From Gilliamella sp. wkB178 (lineage in GTDB: Bacteria > Pseudomonadota > Gammaproteobacteria > Enterobacterales > Orbaceae): 64,000 nucleotides of DNA. Made by a program: the position numbers and the translations under genes. Of this stretch, positions 17,583 to 27,083 are shown one piece after another (positions within the stretch are counted from its first letter, which is position 1; every line of letters starts with the position of its first letter). The stretch spans positions 1 to 64,000 of the forward strand of contig NZ_LZGK01000014.1 of the NCBI RefSeq assembly GCF_001690705.1, in the 5' to 3' direction. The notes below the pieces were generated by a model, which did no database searches, was not told the DNA's origin, and saw only the letters and a program-made list of their open reading frames with translations.

Positions 17583-18622
17583 ATGCACGATTTTACTAAC
17601 GATTATAATGAAACTATTCATCCTGAATTACTTAAAGCTATTACTAATACAACAAATCAAAAAATCAAAAAATAAAAGGTTATGGTTTAGATGGGTATTG
17701 TACTAAGGCGAAGGAAACTATAAGAGAGCAATTACAGTCACCAACAGCAGATATTCATTTTATGTCAGGTGGTACTATTACTAATCTGACGGTAATTTCA
17801 CATATTTTAAAACCTTACCAAGCGGTTATTGCTGCAGATAGTGGTCATGTAAATGTTCATGAAACAGGCGCAATTGAAGCTACTGGGCATAAGGTACTAA
17901 CTGTAAAAACAGAAAATGGCAAATTAACTCCAGAATTAATCGAAGAAAAGTTAATTTTTCATTGTGATGAACATATGGTACAACCAAAATTAGTTTATAT
18001 TTCGAATACTACCGAACTTGGCACAATCTATACTAAACAAGAAATTCGAAAAATATATCCATTTTGTCAACAAAAACATTTATATCTTTATTTAGATGGT
18101 GCACGTTTAGCTATGGCTTTAGCTGCAATAGATAACGATATAACCTTCCCAGATTTAGCAAAATATACTGATGTTTTTTACATCGGAGGAACTAAAGTAG
18201 GATCTTTTATAGGTGAGGTCGTTGTTTTTAATAATATCACTATTAGTAAAGATTTTCGTTTTAGTATGAAACAAAAAGGTGCCATATTGGCTAAAAGCTG
18301 GATAGTTGCTGTACAAATGAATGCATTAATGCAAAATAATCTCTATCTAGAATTAGGTCGTCATAGTAATAATATGGCCGATAAACTGAAAGCTATTTTT
18401 GCAAATGCTGGATTAACATTTGCTTTCAAACCACAAAGCAATCAGCTTTTTGTTAATTTCCCCAATAAACTAGCAAAAAAAATTCTAAGTCATTATATTG
18501 TTGATAATATTGGGAAAACAGAAGAAGGATATACATGTTTACGGTTTTGTACTTCTTGGGCAACAAAAGAAGATGAAATTCAAACATTAGCTAAATTTTT
18601 TGAAAAAAATATTAATATTTAA
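17583..18622 (+). pseudogene. Threonine aldolase-family gene disrupted by an 8-bp duplication
   Basis: PLP-dependent enzyme of the threonine aldolase/beta-eliminating lyase family. The first frame starts at an ATG with an aaagg ribosome-binding site and encodes MHDFTNDYNETIHPELLKAI, then stops at 17675. The family sequence resumes in another frame with GYGLDGYCTKAKETI and continues to 18622, including the PLP-lysine motif YIGGTKVG. The break is caused by a tandem copy of AATCAAAA at 17655-17670. Removing one copy restores an open frame of 343 residues whose N-terminal spacing matches homologues. The ATG at 17762 would give a product lacking about 57 N-terminal residues, which is unlikely to be active. 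Confidence 0.88.
17655..17670 (+). repeat. 8-bp tandem duplication AATCAAAA x2
   Basis: Two exact adjacent copies of AATCAAAA (17655-17662 and 17663-17670) lie in the aldolase gene and shift the frame by +8. A third, imperfect continuation (AATAAAAG) follows. A short tandem repeat of this kind can be lost again by strand slippage. Confidence 0.9.
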
Positions 18623-18713
18623 TATGTTGTTATTATACGGCTTTTAATTGATATAACAGTACTTATTAATAATCTTTAATAAATATTAATATGAAACACG
18701 AGTACAAAATAAA

Positions 18714-19166
18714 ATGAATTCATTGGTTATTTTAGTTTGTTTTATAATTTTTGTGTTACTCATATTATGGATTAATAAGCTAATTCAATGGGTAGGTGCT
18801 ACTTCTTACCTAAGTAAATCTATAGTTATGTTAATACTTATAGTTGCTTTGGCGATCATGCCTGTCTATTTCTACCAAAATATGCCCTCTTCTTTCGATT
18901 TTGTTGCATTTTATTCCGATAATTTATTCGGTCTAATTCCTATATCAGTTTTTATAATTATGCTAAAAGTGTTTTGGATATATTTGTTGAGCTGTTTAAT
19001 TTTTCAATATATGTATAAAATTACTTTAGAAAATGCAGTATTTATTACTTTGTTATTTTACTTACCTTTTTTTATCATTACAGCAATTTTATTTGTCATT
19101 AAATATATGGATTTACATTCAATAACTATATTTTCTGTTAAGATTTCTCTTGATTGGCTCTATTAA
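18714..19166 (+). CDS. Small membrane protein of unknown function
   Basis: This 150-residue protein is almost entirely hydrophobic, with about four membrane segments (2-20, 36-54, 76-104, 107-134). I recognise no family. The ribosome-binding site is weak. Its last 29 bp overlap the 3' end of mobA on the opposite strand. It sits between the broken aldolase gene and mobA and may be a lineage-specific gene. The long hydrophobic frame and the absence of any other use of this stretch support it as real. Confidence 0.55.
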   Translation: MNSLVILVCFIIFVLLILWINKLIQWVGATSYLSKSIVMLILIVALAIMPVYFYQNMPSSFDFVAFYSDNLFGLIPISVFIIMLKVFWIYLLSCLIFQYMYKITLENAVFITLLFYLPFFIITAILFVIKYMDLHSITIFSVKISLDWLY

Positions 19167-19722
19167 GTGTATCTGGTGTATTAATATTGATAAAACAAGA
19201 TGACTCATCACTAAAATCAACCGCAATTGCATTAATTTGTTGTAAAAATAACATTAGCTTTCGATCACCTTGCTCTAAATATATTTTTAATTGTGGCATG
19301 ATTGTCTTATTAGTTAGGAGAATGGTAGGGTGAGTGTAGGTACCGTCAATAGGATACATAGCCTGATTATTTGTTATATTTTTAGCTAAACGACTAACTA
19401 AATCGTTAGGTAAAAAGGGTGTGTCACAACTTACAAATAAATTCCAGTAAGTTTTACTTTGTAATAATCCACTATAAATACCGGCAAGAGGCCCTAAATA
19501 TCCTTTAATAGCATCGGTAAATACTGGATAACCTGTTGTTTGATATTGTTCAAGATGACGATTACAGTTGATCATAACGGAATCGACTTGATTGTGAATG
19601 CGATCTATAACGTGTTGGAAAAGAGGTTTACCTTTTAATAATAATAATCCTTTATCATTACCATGCATCCGTGAGCTTTGCCCTCCTGCTAAAACTATTG
19701 CTGTAATTGATAGTTTTTCCAT
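19138..19722 (-). CDS. mobA: Molybdenum cofactor guanylyltransferase MobA
   Basis: MobA transfers GMP from GTP to molybdopterin. The 194 residues start with the nucleotide-binding signature LAGGQSSRMHGNDKGL at 11-26. FTDAIKGYLGPLAGIYSG and the metal-binding stretch LFVSCDTPFLPNDL follow, with MYPIDGTYTHPTILL in the C-terminal half. It is transcribed alone and converges with the small membrane protein gene, overlapping it by 29 bp. Together with mobB it shows that the organism uses bis-MGD enzymes. Confidence 0.94.
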   Translation of the reverse strand: MEKLSITAIVLAGGQSSRMHGNDKGLLLLKGKPLFQHVIDRIHNQVDSVMINCNRHLEQYQTTGYPVFTDAIKGYLGPLAGIYSGLLQSKTYWNLFVSCDTPFLPNDLVSRLAKNITNNQAMYPIDGTYTHPTILLTNKTIMPQLKIYLEQGDRKLMLFLQQINAIAVDFSDESSCFININTPDTLNRANQEKS

Positions 19723-19875
19723 AAATTATTTCTCTTTAACATTGCGAAAAAACAAAATAACATTACTATATATAATAGTTAGTTAAAGTTGCAGGATCGA
19801 TTATAAATAGTATTTTTATAGTTATAAGATTGTGAATCCTGTATGTTTAATAAACTATTTCTATAGTGATCTAGA

Positions 19876-19920
19876 TTTTTTGAAAAAGTTAGCCATTAAC
19901 GATATCTATCTTTTTCAAAA
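19876..19920. repeat. Inverted repeat upstream of yihD
   Basis: TTTTGAAAAAG and CTTTTTCAAAA form an 11-bp stem around a 21-base loop. It lies about 80-120 bp before yihD and 150 bp from the mobA start. The role is unknown; it could be a hairpin or a protein-binding site. A second, shorter symmetric element (agagta/ttactct) follows near 19923-19942. Confidence 0.4.
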
Positions 19921-19999
19921 GTAGAGTATAAGTATTTACTCTAAATGATTTTATATCATTATCTTCTGTTGAGTCGAAAATTAAAAGAAGGTATTAACT

Positions 20000-20269
20000 A
20001 TGAAATGTCATCGTATTGATGAGTTAATGGAGTTGTTACAAACAGCTTGGGAAAAAGATTCCGATCTTAATTTATTACAATTTTTAGTAAAATTAAGTCA
20101 AGAAGCTGGATTTGATGGCGATTTAAAAGACCTTAGTGATGAAGTCTTGATTTATCATTTAAAAATGCGTGATGCTGATAAAAATGAAGCTATTCCAGGA
20201 TTAAAAAAAGATTATGAAGAAGATTTCAAATCAGCTTTATTAAAAGCACGTGGAATTATTAAAGAATAG
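20000..20269 (+). CDS. yihD: YihD family protein (DUF1040)
   Basis: The 89 residues match E. coli YihD across the whole length, for example [28 protein letters not shown] and [20 protein letters not shown]. The function is not established. A good ribosome-binding site, agaaggt, precedes the ATG. In E. coli the order is yihD-srkA-dsbA. Here the srkA kinase gene is missing and the dsbA homologue starts 14 bp after yihD, so they are likely co-transcribed. Confidence 0.94.
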   Translation: MKCHRIDELMELLQTAWEKDSDLNLLQFLVKLSQEAGFDGDLKDLSDEVLIYHLKMRDADKNEAIPGLKKDYEEDFKSALLKARGIIKE

Positions 20270-20283
20270 GGAGAACCACAAAT

Positions 20284-21798
20284 ATGAAAAAGACGCTGAT
20301 TGCGATGAGCGCCTTACTGTTAGCGGTGAACTGTTTTGCTGATGAAATACCTGAGACTACTAAGCCAGAAACGACAGAGTCAACAACTGATGCTACAACC
20401 TTAGCGCCTATTGAAGATGGTAAACAATATTTCACTTTAATGGGCTTGCCGTCTCCAGATAAAGAAGTTATTGTGTTTTTTTCATTTAATAGTCCAAGTT
20501 GTTTTGATTTTGAAAATAAATATCATAGATCGCAAACTATAAGCAAAGCTTTGCCAGAAGGTACTAAATTTAAACGCTATCATTTAGAAAATTTTGGGAA
20601 ATTATCAATAGAGTTAGCTCAAGCATGGGCAGTAGCTAATATTTTGGGAATTGAAGATAAAGCTTCTGTCGCATTGTATAATGAAGTACAAACAAATAAA
20701 TCAATAAAAACGGCTGATGATATTAAAAAATTATTTACTAGTTTAGGTGTTAGTGCTGAAACTTATGATAAAACTAAAGATAGTTTTTTAGTAAAGGCTT
20801 TTATGAATCAGCAAGCTGAGGCTTTTAAAGAGATACAACCTGGTTCAATACCCTCGGTCATTGTCAATCGTAAGTTTTATATTAATTCTCAAGGGCTAGA
20901 TAGAACTAGTAAACAAAAATTTGAGGATGATTATGCTCGAGTTGTAACTTATCTCAGTCAATTGGAAACTAAAATTGAGCCAGAAGCCGCACCAGCTCAG
21001 GAAGCGCAACCTGAGCCATCCGTTCCGCATACTCAACCAGAAGCTGCACCAGCCGCGGAAGCACAACCTGTTCCTGCAACGCCTGAAGCTCAACCGGCAG
21101 TAACACCAACACCGGAAGTTAATCCTGAGTCAGCCGTTCCGGTTACTCAACCAGAAGCAGCGCCGGCTGCAGAAGCACAACCTGCTCCTGCAACGCCTGA
21201 AGCTCAACCGGCAGTAACACCAACACCGGAAGTTACCCCTGAGCCAGCCGTTCCGGTTACTCAACCAGAAGCAGCGCCGGCTGCAGAAGCACAACCTGCT
21301 CCTGCAACGCCTGAAGCTCAACCGGCAGTAACACCAACACCGGAAGTTATCCCTGAGCCATCCGTTCCGGATACTCAACCAGAAGCAGCGCCGTCTGTGG
21401 AAGCACAACCTATGCCTGCAACGCCGGAAGTTCAACCGGCAGTAACACCAACACCGGAAATTACCCCTGAGTCAGCCGTTCCGGTTACTCAACCAGAAGC
21501 TGCCCCAGCTGCGGAAGCACAACCTGTTCCTGCAACGCCTGAAGCTCAACCGGCAGTAACACCAACACCGGAAGTTAATCCTGAGCCATCCGTTCCGGTT
21601 ACTCAACCAGAAGTAGCGCCGGCTGCAGAAGCACAACCTGTTCGTGTGACGCCTGAAGCTCAACCGGCAGTAACACCAACACCGGAAGTTACCCCTGAGT
21701 CAGCCGTTCCGGATACTCAACCTGAATCAACGCCGGCGACGGAAGTTAAATCTGAAACATCAGAAGCTAGATCTGAGGTAAAGCCTGAAAATAAATAA
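20284..21798 (+). CDS. DsbA-like periplasmic protein with SPSC site and Pro/Glu/Ala repeat tail
   Basis: The protein has 504 residues. A signal peptide (about 1-19) is followed by a Thr-rich linker (20-43). A DsbA domain spans about 44-230: FFSFNSPSCFDFE aligns with the DsbA active-site segment, TQAWAVA-like LAQAWAVANILGIEDK follows, and GSIPSVIVN keeps the cis-proline loop. The CPHC motif is replaced by SPSC (70-73): the first, nucleophilic cysteine is lost. From about residue 235 the chain consists of Pro/Glu/Ala/Val/Thr repeats, six of them 38 residues long. It lies where dsbA is expected, 14 bp after yihD. Ordinary thiol oxidase activity is unlikely; a chaperone, scaffold or cell-envelope spacer role is possible. 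Confidence 0.85.
   Translation: MKKTLIAMSALLLAVNCFADEIPETTKPETTESTTDATTLAPIEDGKQYFTLMGLPSPDKEVIVFFSFNSPSCFDFENKYHRSQTISKALPEGTKFKRYHLENFGKLSIELAQAWAVANILGIEDKASVALYNEVQTNKSIKTADDIKKLFTSLGVSAETYDKTKDSFLVKAFMNQQAEAFKEIQPGSIPSVIVNRKFYINSQGLDRTSKQKFEDDYARVVTYLSQLETKIEPEAAPAQEAQPEPSVPHTQPEAAPAAEAQPVPATPEAQPAVTPTPEVNPESAVPVTQPEAAPAAEAQPAPATPEAQPAVTPTPEVTPEPAVPVTQPEAAPAAEAQPAPATPEAQPAVTPTPEVIPEPSVPDTQPEAAPSVEAQPMPATPEVQPAVTPTPEITPESAVPVTQPEAAPAAEAQPVPATPEAQPAVTPTPEVNPEPSVPVTQPEVAPAAEAQPVRVTPEAQPAVTPTPEVTPESAVPDTQPESTPATEVKSETSEARSEVKPENK
21034..21717 (+). repeat. Six tandem 114-bp coding repeats
   Basis: Six units of exactly 114 bp start at 21034, 21148, 21262, 21376, 21490 and 21604. Each encodes 38 residues of the type QPEAAPAAEAQP, then PATPEAQPAVTPTPEV and PEPAVPVT. 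A partial unit precedes them and a degenerate one follows. The units differ at only a few positions. The tract is far richer in G+C than the surroundings. Confidence 0.95.
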
Positions 21799-21876
21799 TT
21801 AACACATTACTTTGTAATATATTTGTTAAAAGTAAATTGATAGGTATTTGGTTCTCTTAAAATATAAGTATGAAAT

Positions 21877-21916
21877 AATCCCTTTGTTTTTATTAAATTA
21901 CAAAGGGATTTTTTAT
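21877..21916 (+). terminator. Terminator after the DsbA-like gene
   Basis: AATCCCTTTGT and ACAAAGGGATT form a perfect 11-bp stem with a 12-base loop, followed by TTTTATTTT. It lies between the converging DsbA-like gene and macB and could serve both strands. Confidence 0.85.
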
Positions 21917-21930
21917 TTTCCACAATTTTT

Positions 21931-23898
21931 TTACTCTCTTTCTAGTGCATAGATTGGATCGAGCTGAGCAGCTCGTTTAGCAGGGAAATAACCAAAAATT
22001 ATACCGATCATACTTGAACAACTAAATGCGGCAATAATTGCTATTATAGAAAAACTCATAGCAAAAGAAGTAACAAAATAATTAAAGATAAACCCTATTG
22101 CAAAAGAAAGTAAAATACCTAATGTACCACCGATCAAACACACCAATATAGCCTCAATCAAAAACTGTTGTAGGATGTCGCTAGAACGAGCTCCAACAGC
22201 CATGCGTACACCAATTTCGCGCGTTCTTTCAGTAACTGACACCAACATTATATTCATTACACCAATACCACCTACAACTAATGAAATCAGAGCAATGGCA
22301 GAAACTAATAGCGTCATAACCCAAGCAGATGAATCAATGGACTCACGAATATTATCTGAGTTAAAAATAAAAAAATCTTTTACTCCATGTCGTTGTAACA
22401 TGATCTTATTTATGGCCTGTTCTGCAATCGATAAATCAACATCATCGTTAATCCTAACGGTAATACTTTTTAAAGAAGTTTGACCTACCATGCGATTTAT
22501 AACTGTAGTATAAGGTAACCAAACATTTAAACTCTCGTTACTACCAAAACCTTGCTGTTGTTTGGTGGCAATGCCAATAATTTTTACTGGTAACTGACCT
22601 ACCATTAAAATTTTGCCGATAGGATCTTGATCTGCAAATAATCGTTTAACGGTATTTTCATCAATGACAGCTTCTTGTGCAGAAGTAGTGATACTGGTTT
22701 GATCAAATGCTAGTCCTTTGGTTATATCATAACCGCGGACAGCAAAAAATTGTTCTCCAACACCATTCACAGTTCCTGTCACTGCAAGATTGTTAATTCT
22801 AAAATAAACACTAGTAGACAGATTAGGAGTGGTACTGTGCACAAAACTTTGCTTAGCTAAAAAATCCGCATCAGAAGAGCGTAGTGTGGTGATTTTTTCT
22901 GCATTACGATCACCAAATCCGGTTCCGGCATAAATTTCTAGGGTACTAGTTCCTAATGAATTAATATTGGCTAATATTTTTTGTTTAGTGCCTTGACCTA
23001 AAGCAACCACAGATACTACAGAAGCAATCCCAATAATAATGCCCAGCATAGTTAGAAATGTTCGTAATCGCTGAGAAAACATGGATATAATTGCCATTCT
23101 AAAAGCATCACGAAAACGGTAGTATTTAGCCCAAAAATTATCTTTAGTTTTAGTTGTTTCAATCTGTTTTACTTGCCGATTGTCATTTTTTTCGGATTGA
23201 TACTCAGGATTAATAGAATCCGCAATAATATTTCCATCACTAATTTCAATAATTCTCTCGGCAGCTTTAGCAATATTAGGATCATGTGTGACGATGATAA
23301 TAGTATGACCTTGTTGGTGTAGTTCACGAAGAATTGTCATAACTTCTAGGCCACTTTTACGATCTAGAGCACCAGTAGGCTCATCAGCCAAAATAATTTG
23401 CCCACCATTAATTAAAGCTCTACCAATACTTACTCGTTGCTGTTGTCCACCTGATAATTGGTTTGGTTTGCTATAAATTTTATCGGCAAGGCCTAAACGT
23501 GTTAAGATTTCAATCGCACGTGTTTGTCGCTTTTCATTAGTTACCCCAGCATAAATTGCTGGGATTTCGACATTACCTTGTGCAGTTAAAGCGTTTAATA
23601 AATGATAACGCTGAAAGATAAAGCCAAAATGTTCACGGCGTAATTCAGCAAGTTCATCTTGAGATAACTGACTGGTGGTTCTTCCACCAATGGTATAAGT
23701 TCCGGTAGTAGGTTTATCCAAACACCCTAAAATGTTCATTAAAGTTGATTTACCAGAACCAGACGCCCCAATAATAGCAACCATTTCACCAGCATTAATG
23801 CTCAAATTTATCCTTTTTAGGACTTGGATGGTTGAATCCCCTGCAGGAAATTGCCTAACTATATTCTCAAGCTTAATAAGAGGAGTATTATTTGCCAT
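21931..23898 (-). CDS. macB: Macrolide-type efflux ABC transporter MacB
   Basis: MacB is the inner-membrane ATPase/permease of a tripartite efflux pump working with MacA and TolC. In the 655 residues, the ABC domain comes first (Walker A GASGSGKS at 44-51, signature LSGGQQQR, Walker B ILADEPTG). One membrane segment follows near 275-297, then a large periplasmic domain and three C-terminal membrane segments. The conserved block [14 protein letters not shown] lies before the third. It follows macA with a 1-bp gap. Export of macrolides, toxins or porphyrin-like compounds is the family role; the substrate here is unknown. Confidence 0.93.
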   Translation of the reverse strand: MANNTPLIKLENIVRQFPAGDSTIQVLKRINLSINAGEMVAIIGASGSGKSTLMNILGCLDKPTTGTYTIGGRTTSQLSQDELAELRREHFGFIFQRYHLLNALTAQGNVEIPAIYAGVTNEKRQTRAIEILTRLGLADKIYSKPNQLSGGQQQRVSIGRALINGGQIILADEPTGALDRKSGLEVMTILRELHQQGHTIIIVTHDPNIAKAAERIIEISDGNIIADSINPEYQSEKNDNRQVKQIETTKTKDNFWAKYYRFRDAFRMAIISMFSQRLRTFLTMLGIIIGIASVVSVVALGQGTKQKILANINSLGTSTLEIYAGTGFGDRNAEKITTLRSSDADFLAKQSFVHSTTPNLSTSVYFRINNLAVTGTVNGVGEQFFAVRGYDITKGLAFDQTSITTSAQEAVIDENTVKRLFADQDPIGKILMVGQLPVKIIGIATKQQQGFGSNESLNVWLPYTTVINRMVGQTSLKSITVRINDDVDLSIAEQAINKIMLQRHGVKDFFIFNSDNIRESIDSSAWVMTLLVSAIALISLVVGGIGVMNIMLVSVTERTREIGVRMAVGARSSDILQQFLIEAILVCLIGGTLGILLSFAIGFIFNYFVTSFAMSFSIIAIIAAFSCSSMIGIIFGYFPAKRAAQLDPIYALERE

Positions 23899-23899
23899 A

Positions 23900-25096
23900 T
23901 TAGAATCGAATCCTCGGAGATCTGGTATTATTGCTTACTAATGTTCCGTTATTACTACTTACAATAACAGTTTCCCCTTCTTTAAGCCCCGATTTTATTT
24001 CAACATTAATATTGTTATTAATCCCCAAAACCACTTCTCGTTCTTCAACATGTTTTTGTTGATTTAATAAGTAAACAATAGCTTTATTATCGGCTAAATT
24101 TTTTTGAATTGCTTGCGATGGAATAGAAAGAACATCTTTAGCTTCATCCAGTACTATATATACTTGTGCCGTCATGGATATGCGTAAAACATGATCAGGA
24201 TTATCCACATCAAATAAACCATTATAATAAATGGCACTTTTAGTGGTTGAAGATGATGTACTGGCATTAGCAGAACTTTCAGTATTAATTGAATCAGGTG
24301 CTGGCTCAATTGCACGTAATGTTAATCCGTCAAATCGCTTATTTGGTTGACCTAAAATAGTAAAATAGACCGGCATACCTTTTTTAACATTGATCACATC
24401 AGCTTCGGATATTTGTGCTTCAATTGTCATCTTATCTAACTGAGCCACTTTTACAATGGTTGGGGCACTTTGTACTGAGTTAACAGTTTGACCTTGATCG
24501 ACAGGAATTGCCACGATGACCCCATCAATAGGGGAACGAATTTTAGTATAACCTAAGTTAACTTTAGCGGTGTCGACAGCAACTTGAGCACTAACAATAT
24601 CGGCATCTAAAGCTGCAATGTCGGCTTTAATAGCATCAAGTTCAGCTGTGGCCGCATCTAAATCGGATTGTATACCAACCCCTTTATTAACTAATTTTAG
24701 TTGCCGTTCATAAGTTAATTGGTAATTAACTAGTTTGGCTTTTTTTGATTTACGCTGTGCTTCAAGACTGTTAAGTGATGCTTCAGATTGTTTTAAATCA
24801 TTATTTTGTTTTAGATCATCTATTTCTGCAATCATATCACCTTGTTTAACTTCATCACCTAATTCAACATATAACTTTTTGATTTGGCCTGATACTTGCG
24901 CACCAACACTTACTTGCTTAAAGGCATTGATGGTACCATCAGCAAGTACAGTTTTTTCAATATTGTTTTTGATGACAGGTGAGGTAATATAATTAACTGT
25001 ATTATCGTCAGGGGAAAAGATTAATTTTGCAATATAAAAAATTACAAAAATAATGAATACTATAAATAAGTATTTAATTTTAAAATATTTAAACAA
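23900..25096 (-). CDS. macA: Periplasmic adaptor MacA
   Basis: MacA links MacB to the outer-membrane channel. The 398 residues have an N-terminal membrane anchor (about 7-26). The lipoyl-like halves are [20 protein letters not shown] and [20 protein letters not shown], flanking a coiled-coil hairpin (about 95-180), and beta-barrel and membrane-proximal domains follow. The start used is TTG, 9 bp after aaagga. An ATG lies 15 bp upstream in another frame and stops after five codons (MKKIV); deleting one T would fuse it in frame to give an ordinary MKKIVKYFK start. The reading of the first codons is therefore uncertain. Confidence 0.9.
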   Translation of the reverse strand: MFKYFKIKYLFIVFIIFVIFYIAKLIFSPDDNTVNYITSPVIKNNIEKTVLADGTINAFKQVSVGAQVSGQIKKLYVELGDEVKQGDMIAEIDDLKQNNDLKQSEASLNSLEAQRKSKKAKLVNYQLTYERQLKLVNKGVGIQSDLDAATAELDAIKADIAALDADIVSAQVAVDTAKVNLGYTKIRSPIDGVIVAIPVDQGQTVNSVQSAPTIVKVAQLDKMTIEAQISEADVINVKKGMPVYFTILGQPNKRFDGLTLRAIEPAPDSINTESSANASTSSSTTKSAIYYNGLFDVDNPDHVLRISMTAQVYIVLDEAKDVLSIPSQAIQKNLADNKAIVYLLNQQKHVEEREVVLGINNNINVEIKSGLKEGETVIVSSNNGTLVSNNTRSPRIRF

Positions 25097-25454
25097 TCTT
25101 TTTCATCCTTTAATTTTGTTATTATTTTATTAACATTGTATCTTATCTAATCATTTAACATAGATAACTAATCATAATAAATTGTAATAATTATGAAAAA
25201 TAATGCATTCTAAAAGAGAATTTAATAATTTTATGTGTTCTTTAGAAAGTTATAAGAAGAAATTATTATTGAATTTAAAAGATACTTAATTAAGTAATAT
25301 TTAGCTGTTTAGCTTAATATTTTAAATATGATTAACTAAAAATAGTACAGTATAAGATTTTACTTATATAATATATTTATAATTACTTATTTAATTGTTT
25401 TTAAAATCATTATTAATTTAAATACAAATAATATTCATGTGTGGAGTATAATGA
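25097..25454. other. 358-bp divergent region between macA and the IclR genes
   Basis: The region is extremely AT-rich. It contains a perfect 14-bp palindrome TACTTAATTAAGTA at 25283-25296 and next to it an imperfect inverted repeat (aatatttagc/gcttaatatt, about 25296-25321). A TATAAT box at 25378-25383 could belong to the IclR promoter. No gene is seen. Confidence 0.5.
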
Positions 25455-26216
25455 ATGTTAGTTCAAAAACAACCATCCACTTTAGATAACGCTTTAACCT
25501 TACTTGAAATAATTAGTCATTATTCTTCCGGGATTTCTTTGGCTGAAATAGTCAAATTAAGTAGAATGGCTAAAACAACGGTATTTAGGATATTGGATAT
25601 ATTAAAGAAAAGGCAGTACCTTAGTTATGATGTTACAACTGAGAAATATTTTTTAGATGTTAAGGCTTTTGAATTAGGTGTAAAGGGATTAATGAATATC
25701 TCTCTTGTTGGAATATCAATCCCTTATTTAAAAAAACTTGCCACTAAAATTAATGAAACCTGTTTTTTAGCGGTTTATCATGATGGAAGTATAATTTATT
25801 TATATAAAGCTGAAGGTGCCTTGTCTGTTAAAACCAATTCACATATAGGTAGTAGAATGCCAGTATATTGTACTAGTCTTGGTAAATCATTATTAGCTTA
25901 TCAACCTTTAGTTGAAATTAACAAAGTTTTAAGTCGCCCATTAGTTCAATTTACAACTAAAACGATCATAGACCGAGAAGCTATACATAATAGTTTAGCA
26001 AAAGTGTGTATTGATGGATATTCAATAGATGATGAAGAGGTAGAAGAAGGTTTAACTTGTATAGCAACACCAATTTTTACTAAACAGAATAGAGTGGTAG
26101 GAGCGATTAGTGTTGCTGGATCTTCTTTTCGAATCATACAAAAAAAAGAAATTATTATTAGTGAATTAAAAAATATTTCATCATCAATTTCAACAGAACT
26201 AAGAAAGAAAAATTAA
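25455..26216 (+). CDS. IclR-family regulator, first of a tandem pair (KdgR-like)
   Basis: The 253 residues have an N-terminal winged helix with SLAEIVKLSRMAKTTVFRIL at about 25-44. The C-terminal effector domain includes ETCFLAVYHDGSIIYLYKAE, MPVYCTSLGKSLLAY and EVEEGLTCIATPIF. The context (kdgK, kdgT, kduD-like genes downstream) suggests a KDG-responsive repressor. It overlaps an out-of-frame ATG; the chosen ATG follows gtggag. A close paralogue starts 54 bp downstream. Likely operators are the three palindromes at 31436-31808. Confidence 0.87.
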   Translation: MLVQKQPSTLDNALTLLEIISHYSSGISLAEIVKLSRMAKTTVFRILDILKKRQYLSYDVTTEKYFLDVKAFELGVKGLMNISLVGISIPYLKKLATKINETCFLAVYHDGSIIYLYKAEGALSVKTNSHIGSRMPVYCTSLGKSLLAYQPLVEINKVLSRPLVQFTTKTIIDREAIHNSLAKVCIDGYSIDDEEVEEGLTCIATPIFTKQNRVVGAISVAGSSFRIIQKKEIIISELKNISSSISTELRKKN

Positions 26217-26270
26217 CTTTATCTATGTATTGAATTAAGAATTATTTACTTTGATTAGAGGTTTTAGATT

Positions 26271-27035
26271 ATGCCACAAAAAGAGACAACATCTGTTATA
26301 GATAAGGCAATTGCTATTTTAGATGTTATTAGTAATAGTGCTGCAGGTGTAACAAGTATTGAATTAATTAAAGCGACAAATCTCAATAAAATTATAATTC
26401 ATAAAATTTTAAACACATTACTTGAACGAGAGTATGTTTTTCATGATTTAAAATCAAATAGATATACATTAGGTTTTAAATCATTAGAGCTTGGCATATC
26501 AAGCTTAGTAAATGTAAATATTGTTGATGTTGCTATTCCGTTTGTTAAATCACTTTCCAATACGATAAATGAGACTTGTTTTTTAGGTGTATATAACAGT
26601 GGTAATGTGGTTTATTTATACAAAAGTGAAGGAAATAATGCGATCCATACTAGTTCAAATTTAGGGCATATGCGACCAGCATATTGCACAGGACTAGGTC
26701 GAGTATTGCTTGCCCATCAATCGGAAGAAGAAATTCGGCGTATTATAAATTCTCCATTGCCACAATATACTCAAAAAACTGTTACTGATTCAAGCCAATT
26801 ATATGAACTTTTAGCAAAGGCTCGTAATGAAAATATAGCCTATGACTGGGAAGAGGTGGAGGAAGGGCTTATTTGTATTGCATCCGGTATTTTTAACTAT
26901 AGCCATGATGTAGTCGCAGCGATGAGTATTGCCGGACCAAGTCATCGAATGCAAAATCAAATGAAAAAATGCGCCTCTTTATTAAAAGAGGCTACAGATT
27001 CTATTTCTAAACGATTAGGTTACATTGCACTATAA
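26271..27035 (+). CDS. IclR-family regulator, second of a tandem pair (KdgR-like)
   Basis: The 254 residues have the same architecture as the preceding gene. The helix-turn-helix includes TSIELIKATNLNKIIIHKIL. The effector domain has ETCFLGVYNSGNVVYLYKSE, MRPAYCTGLGRVLLAHQ and EVEEGLICIASGIF, which align directly with the first regulator. The two are clearly duplicates that have diverged, mainly in the DNA-reading helix. That suggests different operators, or heteromer formation on shared ones. It ends 48 bp before kdgK, which converges on it. Confidence 0.87.
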   Translation: MPQKETTSVIDKAIAILDVISNSAAGVTSIELIKATNLNKIIIHKILNTLLEREYVFHDLKSNRYTLGFKSLELGISSLVNVNIVDVAIPFVKSLSNTINETCFLGVYNSGNVVYLYKSEGNNAIHTSSNLGHMRPAYCTGLGRVLLAHQSEEEIRRIINSPLPQYTQKTVTDSSQLYELLAKARNENIAYDWEEVEEGLICIASGIFNYSHDVVAAMSIAGPSHRMQNQMKKCASLLKEATDSISKRLGYIAL

Positions 27036-27083
27036 AAAATAAAATATAAGTAACATTCATATCAGTTTATTGAGTAATACTCA

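Noticed and set aside
17640-17680. Programmed frameshifting in the aldolase gene
   Set aside because: The A runs do not form a good slippery heptamer in the reading frame. The exact 8-bp duplication explains the frame change better.
21130-21663. Arg/Cys-rich minus-strand frames in the repeat tract
   Set aside because: They are the antisense reading of the 114-bp repeats; a repeated in-frame sequence opens several frames at once. No start signals support them.
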